Positions 16,253-25,435 are shown, numbered from the stretch's first letter. The stretch is 64,000 bases of DNA from Allobosea sp. Tri-44 (GCF_004123845.1 NZ_NBDP01000005.1:248001-312000); one strand, 5' to 3'. Notes: generated from the letters alone by a model not told the origin. Program-made: numbers and translations.

Positions 16253-16732
16253 TCAGCGCTTCGAGAACTGGAAGCTGCGGCGGGCCTTGGCCTTGCCGAA
16301 CTTCTTGCGCTCGACGACGCGCGAGTCGCGGGTCAGGAAGCCTTCCTTCTTGAGCGGGCCGCGCAGGTCCGGCTCATAGAAGGTCAGAGCCTTGGAGATG
16401 CCGTGGCGGACCGCGCCGGCCTGGCCGGAGAGGCCGCCGCCCTTGACCGTGACGACGACGTCGTACTGCGTCAGGCGATCGACCAGCATCAGCGGCTGCT
16501 GCAGGATCAGGCGCAGCACCGGGCGGGCGAAGTAGACTTCCTGGTCACGGGTGTTGACCGTGATCTTGCCGGAGCCCGGCTTGATCCAGACGCGGGCAAT
16601 GGCGTTCTTGCGCTTGCCGGTGGCATAGGCGCGGCCCTGCGCGTCGACCTTCTTGACGTGGACAGGAGCCTCGGGCTGGACGCCCTTGGCGACCTGACCG
16701 AGCTGCTCGAGAGACTGGAGAACCTCGGCCAT
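16253..16732 (-). CDS. rpsI: 30S ribosomal protein S9
   Basis: S9 binds the 16S rRNA 3' major domain; its C-terminal tail reaches the decoding site. The 159-residue protein shows the family core [22 protein letters not shown], the [24 protein letters not shown] segment and the basic end [10 protein letters not shown]. The 35-residue N-terminal extension is normal for alphaproteobacteria. It follows rplM after 2 bases, so they share a transcript, and a strong hairpin terminator follows. Confidence 0.97.
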   Translation of the reverse strand: MAEVLQSLEQLGQVAKGVQPEAPVHVKKVDAQGRAYATGKRKNAIARVWIKPGSGKITVNTRDQEVYFARPVLRLILQQPLMLVDRLTQYDVVVTVKGGGLSGQAGAVRHGISKALTFYEPDLRGPLKKEGFLTRDSRVVERKKFGKAKARRSFQFSKR

Positions 16733-16734
16733 CG

Positions 16735-17196
16735 TCAGACCCTCGCATTCTTGCGGTTGAGTGCCGCGACGTCGAGCGCCTCGGGCGACTGGGCGGCATG
16801 CGGATGCTCAGCGCCCTTGTAGACGCGCAGATTGCCGAGGATCTGGCGGAAGAGCGGGCCGCGCGGCAGCATGCGCTCGACAGCCTTCTCGACGATGCGC
16901 TCCGGGAAGCGACCTTCGAGAATGAACTTGGCGGAGCGCTCCTTGATGCCGCCGGCATAGCCGGTGTGATGGTAGTAGATCTTCTGGTCGCGCTTGCGAC
17001 CGGTCAGCACCACCTTATCGGCGTTGATGACGATGATGTTGTCGCCGCAGTCGACATGCGGGGTGTAGGCGGCCTTGTGCTTGCCGCGCAGACGCATCGC
17101 CACCAGGGTGGCGAGACGGCCGACGACGAGCCCGGAGGCATCGATCACAACCCACTTCTTCTCGACATCGGCGGGCTTGAGCGAGATGGTCTTCAT
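16735..17196 (-). CDS. rplM: 50S ribosomal protein L13
   Basis: L13 is an early-assembly large-subunit protein. The 153-residue sequence has [39 protein letters not shown] and [29 protein letters not shown], all typical. It is the first gene of the rplM-rpsI operon. The 300-base region upstream, shared with the divergent MerR operon, holds no gene. Confidence 0.97.
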   Translation of the reverse strand: MKTISLKPADVEKKWVVIDASGLVVGRLATLVAMRLRGKHKAAYTPHVDCGDNIIVINADKVVLTGRKRDQKIYYHHTGYAGGIKERSAKFILEGRFPERIVEKAVERMLPRGPLFRQILGNLRVYKGAEHPHAAQSPEALDVAALNRKNARV

Positions 17197-17450
17197 CGCG
17201 GCACCCTTCGGCTGCTTGAAAAAAGGACAAGCCGCCAGCGAACCGGCGGCGGTGTGGGCGCTGGATAGGCGGCTACCCTGTCGATGTCAAGCAAAGACAG
17301 TGGGCCATTTTTCCCAAAAACGCATTGTTTTCAGCGCAATGTAAGAAGCGGTATTTAGATACCGTAATAGCCGCATGTTTTCCCTCACCGTCCACCACGG
17401 GATCGTGATCTCTTATCGGCAGGCGGACCTGTGTTTGCGCGGCCGGCCGC
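17197..17450. other. Gene-free region between divergent rplM and the MerR operon
   Basis: No gene is seen. The segment from about 17300 to 17390 is AT-rich and should hold the rplM promoter. It contains the small inverted repeat CGGTAT-TTAG-ATACCG at 17349-17364. Confidence 0.4.
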
Positions 17451-17481
17451 TTGACTTAGAGCGCGCTCGAAGCCGTAGCAG
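17451..17481 (+). promoter_or_regulatory. MerR-type promoter/operator
   Basis: TTGACT at 17451 is followed, after a 19-base spacer, by TAGCAG at 17476. The spacer carries an 18-base dyad, CTTAGAGCGCGCTCGAAG (17455-17472), with a single mismatched pair. A long spacer filled by a dyad is the classic architecture of MerR-activated promoters. It ends 30 bases before the MerR start codon, implying autoregulation of the operon. Confidence 0.7.
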
Positions 17482-17510
17482 AATCAGCGTCGTGACGAAC
17501 AAGGCAGATG

Positions 17511-17939
17511 ATGAAGATCGGCGACCTCGCCAGGCGCACAGGACTGTCAGCACATACGATCCGCTACTATGAGCGGATCGGGCTGCTGCCCTACGCGCCG
17601 CGCGATCCCTCACGCCAGCGCGGCTATGACGCCTCGATCCTGACCTGGATCGCGTTTCTCGGCCGTCTCAGGACGACCGGGATGCCGATCCGGGACATGC
17701 TGCGCTACACGCAGCTGCGCGAGCGTGGCCCGGATACCCTGGACGAACGCCGGATCATCCTCGAGGCGCACCGCACCAAGGTCCGCGCTCACCTCGCCGA
17801 ACTGCAGGACTGCCTTGTCGTCCTCGACACCAAGATCGCCGGCTATGCCGGCTCCGACACGGTGGAGATGGACAATGACGCTACGGACCAACCAACACGA
17901 GCGCTTCGAGAGAGGCTTGCGCGCCCTATCGGAGATTGA
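17511..17939 (+). CDS. MerR-family transcriptional regulator
   Basis: A 142-residue MerR protein with the winged HTH at the N-terminus (MKIGDLARRTGLSAHTIRYYE), the dimerisation helix at about 80-115 and a short tail. It has a single Cys (LQDCLVV, about 103), so it is not a metal-site MerR; the group resembles regulators of aldehyde, quinone or organic stress. AAGG 6 bases before 17511 favours that ATG over 17508. Its 3' end overlaps the next gene by 65 bases in another frame, indicating translational coupling. Confidence 0.85.
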   Translation: MKIGDLARRTGLSAHTIRYYERIGLLPYAPRDPSRQRGYDASILTWIAFLGRLRTTGMPIRDMLRYTQLRERGPDTLDERRIILEAHRTKVRAHLAELQDCLVVLDTKIAGYAGSDTVEMDNDATDQPTRALRERLARPIGD

Positions 17940-18288
17940 CGGCCATGCCGGCGAGAACGTCATCGCGCAACTTTCCGATATCGCCCCGGATTTCGCGCGC
18001 TACGTGATCGAGTTCCCCTTTGGCGACGTCTATTCCCGGCCCGGGCTGGACCTCAGAAGCCGCGAGGTTGCGACCATCGCCGCGCTGGCGGCACTCGGCA
18101 ATGCAGCCCCGCAATTGAAGGTGCATATCGAGGCCGGATTGAATGTCGGGCTCAGCCGCGACGAGATCGTCGAAATCCTGATTCAGATGGCGGTCTATGC
18201 CGGCTTCCCCGCCGCGTTGAACGGGTTATTCGCCGCCAAGGAGGTTTTTGCGGCCCGTGGGCGTTCCGAAGCGGAGCGCGCGGCATGA
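17875..18288 (+). CDS. Carboxymuconolactone decarboxylase / AhpD-like protein
   Basis: A 137-residue all-helical CMD-family protein. The core LDLRSREVATIAALAALGNAAPQLKVHI and the following helix (EIVEILIQMAVYAGFPAALNG) match the family. It lacks the CxxC pair of AhpD peroxidases, so a lactone decarboxylase or other role is more likely than thiol peroxidase. The ATG at 17875 lies inside the end of the MerR gene. The stop overlaps the next start (ATGA), giving a tightly coupled three-gene operon. Confidence 0.82.
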   Translation: MTLRTNQHERFERGLRALSEIDGHAGENVIAQLSDIAPDFARYVIEFPFGDVYSRPGLDLRSREVATIAALAALGNAAPQLKVHIEAGLNVGLSRDEIVEILIQMAVYAGFPAALNGLFAAKEVFAARGRSEAERAA

Positions 18289-19127
18289 TGGCATCTCTCT
18301 TCCGCGCCGCCCTCGCGAGCGGCATCGTCAGCCTCGGCGCAGCGTCCTTCCCGGCTCCCTTCGTGTTGTCGGCGATCGCCCAAGATAACGCAAAGGCTGC
18401 AGTTCCAGAGAAATTATGGAGCGGTTTCAGTTCCCCGGTCGGCATGGGCTTCGATGCGGCGGGAAATCTCTATGTCGCGGAATGGGGCGCGGGGCGCATT
18501 GCGCGGATCGATCCGCAAGGCCGTCGCTCGATCTTCGCCGATGGGCTTTCGGGTCCGTCAGGGCTGGCGGTCGGCCCTGATAACTCGATCTATGTCGCAT
18601 CCTATTCGCGCGACGAGATCTACCGCTTCGCTCCGGATGGCTCGCGCAGCGTTCACGTCACCGGACTGGCGACGCCGGCCGGGATCGGCTTCGACCGCGC
18701 CGGCAGGCTGATCATCGCCAACCGGCGCACCAATCAAATCCTGGCGGTGAATGGAAACCGCGAGCTCGTGCCGGTGATCGACGGATTGAACACCCCGGTC
18801 GGGGCCGTGCAGACGCCGGATGGCGGCTATGTCGTCGCCAATATCGGCGGCGGCGTCACGATCCTTCGCCCGGACGGCACGCGCATCGAGGCCGGCTCCG
18901 CCTTCGCCACTCCCGGGCCGGGCGTGGCGATGAGCAAGGAAGGGCGAGTCTTCACCGTCGACTACGGCGGCACCACGGTCCAGGAAATCCTGCCAGACGG
19001 CCGCAGTCGCGCGGTCGCCGGCGGTTTGAGAAGCCCGGTCGGGCTGACGCTTGCCCCTGACGGCCGTTCCCTGCTGACCGCCGCCTGGGGTGACGGAACG
19101 ATCTACAGGATTCCGCTACCGGACTGA
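18285..19127 (+). CDS. Exported SMP-30/gluconolactonase-like beta-propeller
   Basis: A 280-residue protein with a signal peptide ending near the LSAIAQDNA segment, then about five NHL/SMP-30 blade repeats (each GxxxDxxGxLYVA-like, for example GMGFDAAGNLYVAEWG, GLAVGPDNSIYVASYS, GIGFDRAGRLIIANRR). Relatives hydrolyse lactones or bind ligands in the periplasm. It overlaps the CMD gene by four bases. Together with CMD it suggests handling of a lactone, with the final hydrolysis outside the cytoplasm; this is inference. Confidence 0.82.
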   Translation: MMASLFRAALASGIVSLGAASFPAPFVLSAIAQDNAKAAVPEKLWSGFSSPVGMGFDAAGNLYVAEWGAGRIARIDPQGRRSIFADGLSGPSGLAVGPDNSIYVASYSRDEIYRFAPDGSRSVHVTGLATPAGIGFDRAGRLIIANRRTNQILAVNGNRELVPVIDGLNTPVGAVQTPDGGYVVANIGGGVTILRPDGTRIEAGSAFATPGPGVAMSKEGRVFTVDYGGTTVQEILPDGRSRAVAGGLRSPVGLTLAPDGRSLLTAAWGDGTIYRIPLPD

Positions 19128-19162
19128 ATTGGAGCCGGCTCCTAGAGCGCGAAGCACCCGCC

Positions 19163-19591
19163 TCAGCGTTCAGCCGGGATCGAATAGGTCCCGGTGGCGT
19201 GGCAGACCATCTCGCTCTCGCCGGCCGAATACATCCGGACCTCGCCGACGGCGAGCCGTTTCCCGAGCTTGAGCAGCTGGCACTCTGCGATCAGTGCCGC
19301 CTGCCCCGGCTTGCGCAGGAAATTGTAGTTGAGGCTCGTCGTCACCGCGAGCCCGACCGGGCCGATCTGGGCGAGGATGGCGACATAGAGCGCGAGATCG
19401 GCGAGCGCCATCATGGTCGGACCGGAAATGGTGCCGCCCGGTCGCAGGTGCTTCTCGTGGTAGTCACAGCGCATGCGCGCCGAGAGCTTGCCGACCTCCT
19501 CGACGAAATAGGTCCGCCCGCCATAGTGCAGCTGCGGGAAGACCTGATCGAGATAGGCCTCGACCTCGGCGGCGGTCATGCGGGTCGTCAT
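19163..19591 (-). CDS. PaaI-family hotdog thioesterase
   Basis: A 142-residue hotdog-fold protein, probably an acyl-CoA thioesterase. The core HLRPGGTISGPTMMALADLALYVAI (split here) and TTSLNYNFLRKP match the PaaI/YbgC-type 4HBT group with the catalytic Asp in the ALADLA helix. The Met of MTTRMTAAEVEAYL at 19591 starts the protein; a second Met is 12 bases further in. It is divergent from an enoyl-CoA hydratase gene 95 bases away, a plausible functional pair. Confidence 0.85.
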   Translation of the reverse strand: MTTRMTAAEVEAYLDQVFPQLHYGGRTYFVEEVGKLSARMRCDYHEKHLRPGGTISGPTMMALADLALYVAILAQIGPVGLAVTTSLNYNFLRKPGQAALIAECQLLKLGKRLAVGEVRMYSAGESEMVCHATGTYSIPAER

Positions 19592-19685
19592 CGTGCGGAA
19601 AACCGGGGTCTGATCGGACGTGACACCCCTTGCAGCACGGCACCTGCCTTCCGACAATAGGACAAACAGCGAAAGGCCTTTCGCC

Positions 19686-20492
19686 ATGAACGCCCATGCC
19701 GGACCGCAACTGCTGCTGCGCGAAGATGCCGACGGCATCGCGATCCTGACCCTGAACCGACCGGAGGCGCGCAATCCGCTGAGCGAGGCGATGCTCGCCG
19801 CCCTGTCGGAGACGCTCGCTGCGATCGCGGCCGACGGAAGCGTTCGCGCCGTGGTGCTGGCGGCGGCCGGTCCGGTCTTTTCAGCGGGGCATGACCTCAA
19901 GGAGATGAGCGCGCGCCGGGCCGATCCCGACCGCGGCCGCGCCTATTTCGCCGATATCCTCGGACGCTGCTCAGGCGTGATGCAGCAGATCACCGCCCTG
20001 CCCCAGCCGGTCATCGCAGCGGTCGAGGGCACGGCGACCGCGGCCGGCTGCCAGCTCGTCGCCAGCTGCGATCTCGCCGTTGCCGGCGAAGGCGCGCGCT
20101 TCTGCACGCCGGGTGTCCATATCGGCCTGTTCTGCTCGACGCCGATGGTGGCGCTCTCGCGCAACCTTTCGGCCAAGCATGCGATGGAGATGCTGCTGCT
20201 CGGCGAGATGGTGCCGGCACAGGAGGCCGCCCGCATGGGGCTGGTCAATCGCGTCGTAGCGACAGGCGAAGCGCTGACCGAAGCCAAGCGGCTCGCAGCG
20301 GCGATCGCCTCGAAATCTGCCGCGACGGTCAAGGTCGGCAAGCGCGCCTTCTACGAGCAGCGCGAGATGGGGCTGAAGGCGGCCTATGACCATGCCTCTG
20401 CGGTGATGGTCGAGAACATGCTGGCGCGCGATGCGCAGGAAGGCATCGGCGCCTTCATGGAGAAGCGCCAGCCGGATTGGCGTCACAGCTGA
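19686..20492 (+). CDS. Enoyl-CoA hydratase/isomerase family protein
   Basis: A 268-residue crotonase-fold protein. The oxyanion segments are visible: VFSAGHDLKEMSARR (about 62-76) and AAVEGTATAAGCQLVASCDLAVAG (about 112-135, in part). The catalytic Glu positions of true hydratases are not both clear, so it may be an isomerase, a hydrolase or an enoyl-CoA hydratase-3-like protein. The ATG at 19686 begins MNAHAGPQLLL. The open frame upstream overlaps the divergent thioesterase promoter and is not used. Confidence 0.85.
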   Translation: MNAHAGPQLLLREDADGIAILTLNRPEARNPLSEAMLAALSETLAAIAADGSVRAVVLAAAGPVFSAGHDLKEMSARRADPDRGRAYFADILGRCSGVMQQITALPQPVIAAVEGTATAAGCQLVASCDLAVAGEGARFCTPGVHIGLFCSTPMVALSRNLSAKHAMEMLLLGEMVPAQEAARMGLVNRVVATGEALTEAKRLAAAIASKSAATVKVGKRAFYEQREMGLKAAYDHASAVMVENMLARDAQEGIGAFMEKRQPDWRHS

Positions 20493-20560
20493 AAGGGCGG
20501 GCTCGCCCGAAGACGAGTCCGCCGCAGAGAATGGATGCCTACGTGCCTATGACCGTGCGG

Positions 20561-20995
20561 TCAGATGCCGAAGATGTAGATCGGCTCCGCTTGCGCCGGC
20601 TCCGCCTCGGTCTTCGCCGCCCGCTGCGCCTGCTCATCCGCAGGCAATTGCAGCACGGTCGCGGTCTGGCCTTCCGAGAGGTTGGTCAGCAGCACGATCT
20701 GCCCGTCGGGCAGCTCGATCGCATCGTGATGGGCGTAGGGCTTGTCGAGATCGACCTGGCGGAAACGCGCCACCGTCGCCGCGAGCCGGCGATGCGGCAG
20801 GAAGCCGACCGCCCTGTCGCATTCGATCTCCGACGCGAACGCCAGCTCCGTGCCGGGCAGCACGCAGACCGCGACAGTCGGATCGCCAGCAGCGCAGAAG
20901 CCCCTGGTGCTCGATCCGATGAAGCTGGTGGTCTTGAGGACATCGCCGACTTTGGCAGGAGTCGACATCACATGGTGCAGACTGTAGTCGCACAT
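20561..20995 (-). CDS. Conserved hypothetical protein starting MCDYSLHHV
   Basis: A 144-residue cytoplasmic protein with no membrane segment. I recognise the pattern as a conserved Rhizobiales protein (MCDYSLHHV, VAVCVLPGTELAF, ECDRAVGFLPHR, RFRQVDLDKP, HHDAIELPDGQIVLL) but know no function. Conserved Cys at 2, about 34, 44 and 60, and the HH pairs, suggest metal binding. An Ala/Glu-rich tail follows. The 150 bases upstream hold no gene. Confidence 0.65.
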   Translation of the reverse strand: MCDYSLHHVMSTPAKVGDVLKTTSFIGSSTRGFCAAGDPTVAVCVLPGTELAFASEIECDRAVGFLPHRRLAATVARFRQVDLDKPYAHHDAIELPDGQIVLLTNLSEGQTATVLQLPADEQAQRAAKTEAEPAQAEPIYIFGI

Positions 20996-21149
20996 GGCAG
21001 GCCCTCCTCATTGATGAAGAGCGGGATATGCCCCTCCTCTTCAATGTGGGGAACGAGCTTGCCGACGCTATGTTCCGGGCATCGGCGCAGCTTCGCCGCT
21101 GATTCAGGACGACTAGGCAACTCTTTCAATTCGCTGGGATTTTAGCTCC

Positions 21150-21680
21150 GTGAATCATGACGTTTATGATGATGCGCTCATTCGCCGCATCCTGCGCGAG
21201 GTGAAGACGATCGCCCTTGTCGGCGCCTCCGCCAACGAGGCGCGGCCGAGCTGGATCGTCACCAAATACCTGCTCGATCGCGGCTATGACGTCATCCCGG
21301 TCAATCCCGGGCTCGCCGGCCAGACGCTGCTGGGCAAGACCGTCTACGGCTCGCTGAAGGACATCCCTGGCCCGGTCGACATGGTCGAGATCTTCCGCAA
21401 TTCGGAAGCAGCCGGGCCGATCACCGACGAGGCGCTCGGCCTGGAGCCGCTGCCCAAGGTGATCTGGATGCAGCTTTCGGTTCGCAATGACGAGGCCGCA
21501 GCAAAGGCCGAGGCCAAAGGCGTCACCGTGATCATGAACCGCTGCCCGAAGATCGAATATGGCCGGCTCTCCGGCGAGATCGGCTGGCAGGGCATCAATT
21601 CGCGCATCCTGTCGGCGAAGAAGCCGGTGCTCGCCGGCAAGGGCTTCCAGAAGCTGTCGATCAACCGCCCGGGAACGTAA
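21150..21680 (+). CDS. CoA-binding domain protein (YccU-like)
   Basis: A 176-residue Rossmann-fold protein of the succinyl-CoA-synthetase alpha-like CoA_binding_2 family. The nucleotide segment TIALVGASANEARPSW (about 20-36), GYDVIPVNPG and the late VIMNRCPKIEYGRL (the position of the active His in the parent family is not kept) are visible. The start is GTG at 21150. It probably binds CoA or an acyl-CoA as a sensor or modifier. It stands alone. Confidence 0.85.
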   Translation: MNHDVYDDALIRRILREVKTIALVGASANEARPSWIVTKYLLDRGYDVIPVNPGLAGQTLLGKTVYGSLKDIPGPVDMVEIFRNSEAAGPITDEALGLEPLPKVIWMQLSVRNDEAAAKAEAKGVTVIMNRCPKIEYGRLSGEIGWQGINSRILSAKKPVLAGKGFQKLSINRPGT

Positions 21681-21756
21681 AGACCACGGGAAGGCTCTTC
21701 CCCGCCGGCGGGCGATCGCTAATCTCGGCGCTCCCGCTCTTCGCCGGAGAAGGCCG

Positions 21757-22731
21757 ATGCCCCCTCTCGATCGCCGCACCATCCTGCTCGCCGGTCTCGC
21801 GAGCGCGCTCGGCACCGGAGGCGCCCGCGCCGCATTCCCCGAACGGCCGATCCAGCTCGTCGTGCCGTTCGCGCCGGCAGGTGGCACCGACATCGCGGCG
21901 CGCCGGCTCGGCGAGACCCTGGCGAGACAGCTCGGTCAGTCGGTGATCATCGACAACCGGCCAGGCGCCAACGGCATCGTCGCCGGGCAGGCAGTGGTGA
22001 AGGCGCCGGCCGATGGCCATATGCTCCTCGTCGCCACTGCAGCGAGCTTCGCCGCCGCCCCGGCGCTCGGCCAGAAGCTGCCCTATGACGTCGCGCAGGA
22101 TTTCGTGCCGATCGGCATGCTCGGCCTGTTCCCGCTGGTGCTGAACGCCTCGCCGACGCTGCCGGTCAATTCGCTCGGCGAGTTCATTGCCTATGCCAGG
22201 CAGCGGCCGGGCGAGCTCAACTTCGCCTCGGCCGGCATCGGCGGCACCAACCACCTCGTCTTCGAGATGATCATGCAGGCGGCCGGTATCAGGCTCGCGC
22301 ATGTGCCCTATCGCGGCGCCGGGCTCGCTGCGGCCGATCTGATGTCGGGCCAGGTCCATGTGATGATCGACAGCCTCGCCGCCAGCCTCGGCAACATCCA
22401 GGGCGGCAAGCTGAAGGCGCTCGCCGTCACCACCGATGCCCGCCAGCCGCAGCTGCCGGATTTGCCGACACTGAAGGAACAAGGCGTCGACGTGGTCTAT
22501 CCGGGCTGGGCCTCGATCGTCGCGCCGGCCGGCATCGCGCCGGAGACGCTGCGCATCCTCAGCATCGCGATCAACGCGGCGATGGGTAATGCCGAGCTCG
22601 TCGCCCGCTATCGCGAGCTGGTGATCGAGCCCGTCGCCTGGAGCCCGCAGGAGACCGGCGCCTTCATGGCCCGCGACCGCGCGATCCTGACCGAGCTCGT
22701 CGCCAAGACCGGGATCAAGCTGACCGAATAG
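21757..22731 (+). CDS. Bug-family (tripartite tricarboxylate) solute-binding protein
   Basis: A 324-residue periplasmic binding protein of the TctC/Bug type. MPPLDRRTILLAGLASALGTGGARA is a secretion signal with an RR pair. The Bug signatures VVPFAPAGGTDIAARRL and VIIDNRPGANGIVAGQAV (both about residues 35-75) follow, then FASAGIGGTNHL and HVPYRGAG for carboxylate binding. No tctA/tctB membrane genes are adjacent, as is usual for orphan Bug proteins. The ligand is unknown. An aromatic hydroxylase gene starts 20 bases downstream, so the ligand may be an aromatic acid. Confidence 0.88.
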   Translation: MPPLDRRTILLAGLASALGTGGARAAFPERPIQLVVPFAPAGGTDIAARRLGETLARQLGQSVIIDNRPGANGIVAGQAVVKAPADGHMLLVATAASFAAAPALGQKLPYDVAQDFVPIGMLGLFPLVLNASPTLPVNSLGEFIAYARQRPGELNFASAGIGGTNHLVFEMIMQAAGIRLAHVPYRGAGLAAADLMSGQVHVMIDSLAASLGNIQGGKLKALAVTTDARQPQLPDLPTLKEQGVDVVYPGWASIVAPAGIAPETLRILSIAINAAMGNAELVARYRELVIEPVAWSPQETGAFMARDRAILTELVAKTGIKLTE

Positions 22732-22751
22732 GCGGACGCGGGGGCAAGGCC

Positions 22752-23975
22752 ATGCACCAGGAGAGCACGACCTGTTGTATCGCCGGCGGTGGCCCGGCCG
22801 GGATGATGCTCGGCTTCCTCTTGGCGCGCGCCGGCGTCGATGTGATTGTGCTGGAGAAGCACGCCGATTTCCTGCGCGATTTCCGCGGCGACACCATCCA
22901 TCCCTCGACCATGGAGGTGATGCACGAACTCGGCCTGCTGGAAGAGTTCCTGAAACTGCCCCATATCAGGGAAGACGATCTCGTCGCCCGTTTCGGCAGC
23001 GAAGACATCACCATCGCCGATTTCAGCCATCTGCCGGTCAAGGCGCCGTTCATCGCCTTCATGCCGCAATGGGACTTCCTCGATTTCCTCGCCGATCACG
23101 GGCGGGAATATCCGAGTTTCCGGTTGCTGATGCAGACGAAGGCAATCGGCCTCATCGAGGAGAATGGGCGTGTCGGAGGACTGAAGGCGGAGGGGCCCGA
23201 TGGCCCGCTGGAGATCCGTGCCGATCTCGTCGTCGCGGCGGATGGGCGGCGTTCAGATGTCCGCGCCGCAGCAGGCTTCACAGTCACGGAACTGGGCGCG
23301 CCAATGGATGTGCTCTGGTTCCGCCTGAGCCGGCGGCCGGACGAGCCGGCGCAGGCCTTCGGGCAGGTCGCGGCCGGGCGCTTCTTCATCCGGCTCAACC
23401 GCGGCGACTACTGGCAATGCGCCTTCATCATTCCGAAGGGCTCGCTCGACAAGCTGCGCACCGCCGGGCTCGACGCCTTCGAGGCCGGGCTCGTCGCGCT
23501 CGCGCCGGAACTTGCCGACCGTACCGGCGAGCTTGCCTCATGGGACGACATCAAGCTGCTCTCGGTCGCGGTCGACCGTCTGCAACGCTGGTGGCGACCG
23601 GGCCTCATCTGCATCGGCGACGCCGCGCACGCCATGTCGCCGATCGGCGGCGTCGGCATCAACCTGGCGATCCAGGATGCGGTTGCCGCCGCCAACCTGC
23701 TGGCGCGCCCGCTGCGCGAACATAGGCTAACCGACGCCGATCTCGCTGCCGTGCAGAGGCGGCGCTCATGGCCGGCAAGGGTCACGCAAGCGGCCCAGAT
23801 CACGATTCAGAACCGGGTGATCACGCCGCTGCTCGCGGCGGACAAACCGATCACGCCGCCTTGGCCACTCAAGCTGCTGCAACGCTTCCCGCTGCTTCGC
23901 CGCCTGCCGGCGCGCATGGTCGGGATGGGCGTGCGGCCGGAGCATGTCGGGCCGGAACTGAGGCCGCGGCGCTGA
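22752..23975 (+). CDS. FAD-dependent aromatic hydroxylase-like monooxygenase
   Basis: A 407-residue class A flavoprotein monooxygenase. The dinucleotide fold is CIAGGGPAGMMLGFLLARAG (about 10-29), the DG motif VVAADGRRSDVR (about 158) and the FAD motif IGDAAHAMSPIGGVGINLAIQDA (about 290). The Pro/Ile spacing resembles the UbiH/PobA/TfdB family. The closest named homologues in Rhizobiales are generic FAD-dependent oxidoreductases. It starts 20 bases after the Bug gene, so the two may form an uptake-and-oxidation unit. Confidence 0.82.
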   Translation: MHQESTTCCIAGGGPAGMMLGFLLARAGVDVIVLEKHADFLRDFRGDTIHPSTMEVMHELGLLEEFLKLPHIREDDLVARFGSEDITIADFSHLPVKAPFIAFMPQWDFLDFLADHGREYPSFRLLMQTKAIGLIEENGRVGGLKAEGPDGPLEIRADLVVAADGRRSDVRAAAGFTVTELGAPMDVLWFRLSRRPDEPAQAFGQVAAGRFFIRLNRGDYWQCAFIIPKGSLDKLRTAGLDAFEAGLVALAPELADRTGELASWDDIKLLSVAVDRLQRWWRPGLICIGDAAHAMSPIGGVGINLAIQDAVAAANLLARPLREHRLTDADLAAVQRRRSWPARVTQAAQITIQNRVITPLLAADKPITPPWPLKLLQRFPLLRRLPARMVGMGVRPEHVGPELRPRR

Positions 23976-23992
23976 TTTGACGCCTCGCGGAC

Positions 23993-24010
23993 CGTTCGTT
24001 AAATCGAACG
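23993..24010. promoter_or_regulatory. Inverted repeat upstream of metY
   Basis: Six-base arms CGTTCG/CGAACG flank TTAAAT, 37 bases before the metY start. It could be an operator or a small leader hairpin. I see no SAM-II riboswitch architecture around it. Confidence 0.35.
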
Positions 24011-24047
24011 ACACCGTTTCACGATCAGAATTGTCAGGGAGCACGCC

Positions 24048-25325
24048 ATGACCGACCGCGCACCGGGTTTCCACACGCTCGCCGTCCATGCCGGCGCCGC
24101 TCCCGACGCAGCCACCGGCGCGCGTGCCACGCCGATCTACCAGACGACCTCGTTCGTCTTCGACGATGTCGACCACGCCGCTTCGCTGTTCGGGCTGCAG
24201 GCCTTCGGCAACATCTACACCCGCATCGGCAACCCGACGAACGCGGTGCTGGAGGAGCGCGTTGCAGCGCTCGAGGGCGGCACCGCCGCGCTGGCGGTGG
24301 CCTCCGGCCACGCCGCCGAGTTCCTCTGTTTCCATGCGCTGATGCAGCCGGGCGACGAGTTCGTTGCGGCCAAGAAGCTCTATGGCGGCTCGATCAACCA
24401 GTTCAACCATTCCTACAAGAACTTCGGCTGGAACGTGATCTGGGCCGATTCCGATGATCTGGAGGCCTTCGCCGCGGCGGTGACGCCGAAGACCAAGGCG
24501 ATCTTCATCGAGTCGATCGCCAATCCGGGCGGCGTCATCGTCGACATCGCTGGCATCGCCGCGATCGCCAAGAAGCACAACATCCCGCTGATCGTCGACA
24601 ACACGATGGCGAGCCCCTACCTGATCCGCCCCTTCGAGCACGGGGCCGACATCGTCGTGCATTCGGCGACCAAGTTCCTCGGCGGCCATGGCAACTCGAT
24701 CGGCGGGTTGATCGTCGATGGCGGCTCGTTCAACTGGGTCGGCGACGAGCGTTACCCGATGCTGTCCAAGCCGCGGCCGGAATATAACGGCATGGTGCTG
24801 GGCGAGACCTTCGGCAATTTCGCCTTCGCTATAGCGACCCGCGTGCTCGGCCTGCGCGACATGGGCCCGGCGCTCTCGCCCTTCAACGCCTTCATGATCC
24901 TGACCGGCATCGAGACGCTGCCGCTGCGCATGCAACGCCATTGCGAGAACACGGTGAAGGTCGCGACCCATCTCGCCAGGCACCCGGCTGTCGAGTGGGT
25001 GAACTATGCCGGCCTGGCCGACAACAAGTATCACGCGCTCGCCCAGCGCTATTGCCCCAAGGGCGCCGGCGCGGTGTTCACCTTCGGCCTCAAGGGCGGC
25101 TACGACGCCGGCGTCCAGCTGGTCACGAATCTCAAGCTGTTTTCGCACCTCGCCAATATCGGCGACACGCGCTCGCTGGTGATCCACCCGGCTTCGACCA
25201 CGCATCGCCAGCTCTCGGACGCACAGAAGACCGCGTCCGGCGCCGGCCCCGAGGTGGTGCGCCTGTCGATCGGCATCGAGGATGTCGAGGATCTGATCGC
25301 TGATCTCGATCAGGCGCTGGCCTGA
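24048..25325 (+). CDS. metY: O-acetylhomoserine sulfhydrylase (MetY type)
   Basis: A 425-residue Cys/Met-metabolism PLP enzyme that makes homocysteine from O-acetylhomoserine and sulfide. Characteristic segments are [25 protein letters not shown], the PLP Lys in [16 protein letters not shown] (about 208) and [12 protein letters not shown]. The ~425 length and the NSIGG after the Lys separate MetY from MetB/MetC (about 380). A GGGAG ribosome site precedes the ATG. The gene stands alone, between a small inverted repeat and a dispersed palindrome. Confidence 0.92.
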   Translation: MTDRAPGFHTLAVHAGAAPDAATGARATPIYQTTSFVFDDVDHAASLFGLQAFGNIYTRIGNPTNAVLEERVAALEGGTAALAVASGHAAEFLCFHALMQPGDEFVAAKKLYGGSINQFNHSYKNFGWNVIWADSDDLEAFAAAVTPKTKAIFIESIANPGGVIVDIAGIAAIAKKHNIPLIVDNTMASPYLIRPFEHGADIVVHSATKFLGGHGNSIGGLIVDGGSFNWVGDERYPMLSKPRPEYNGMVLGETFGNFAFAIATRVLGLRDMGPALSPFNAFMILTGIETLPLRMQRHCENTVKVATHLARHPAVEWVNYAGLADNKYHALAQRYCPKGAGAVFTFGLKGGYDAGVQLVTNLKLFSHLANIGDTRSLVIHPASTTHRQLSDAQKTASGAGPEVVRLSIGIEDVEDLIADLDQALA

Positions 25326-25342
25326 TCCCGCGGACGCATCGT

Positions 25343-25435
25343 CGTCATGGTCGGGCTTGTCCCGACCATCTACGTCTTCGCTAGTCGCGAGTGCTGTTCA
25401 AGACGTGGATGCTCGGGTCAAGCCCGAGCATGACG
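25343..25435. repeat. Dispersed intergenic palindrome, ACGTCTT type, copy 3
   Basis: Left arm and ACGTCTT core as at 4697-4796. The right arm, GGATGCTCGGG..CCCGAGCATGAC, is instead the one used by the GCTCGGG-type elements, so this copy is a hybrid. It lies between convergent metY and ctaA. Confidence 0.8.

Noticed and set aside
23976-24047. SAM-II riboswitch before metY
   Set aside because: The leader is only about 70 bases and shows one short hairpin, without the pseudoknot pattern of SAM-II.
23766-25205. 479-codon minus-strand frame over metY
   Set aside because: metY on the plus strand is intact. The opposite frame has no domain.
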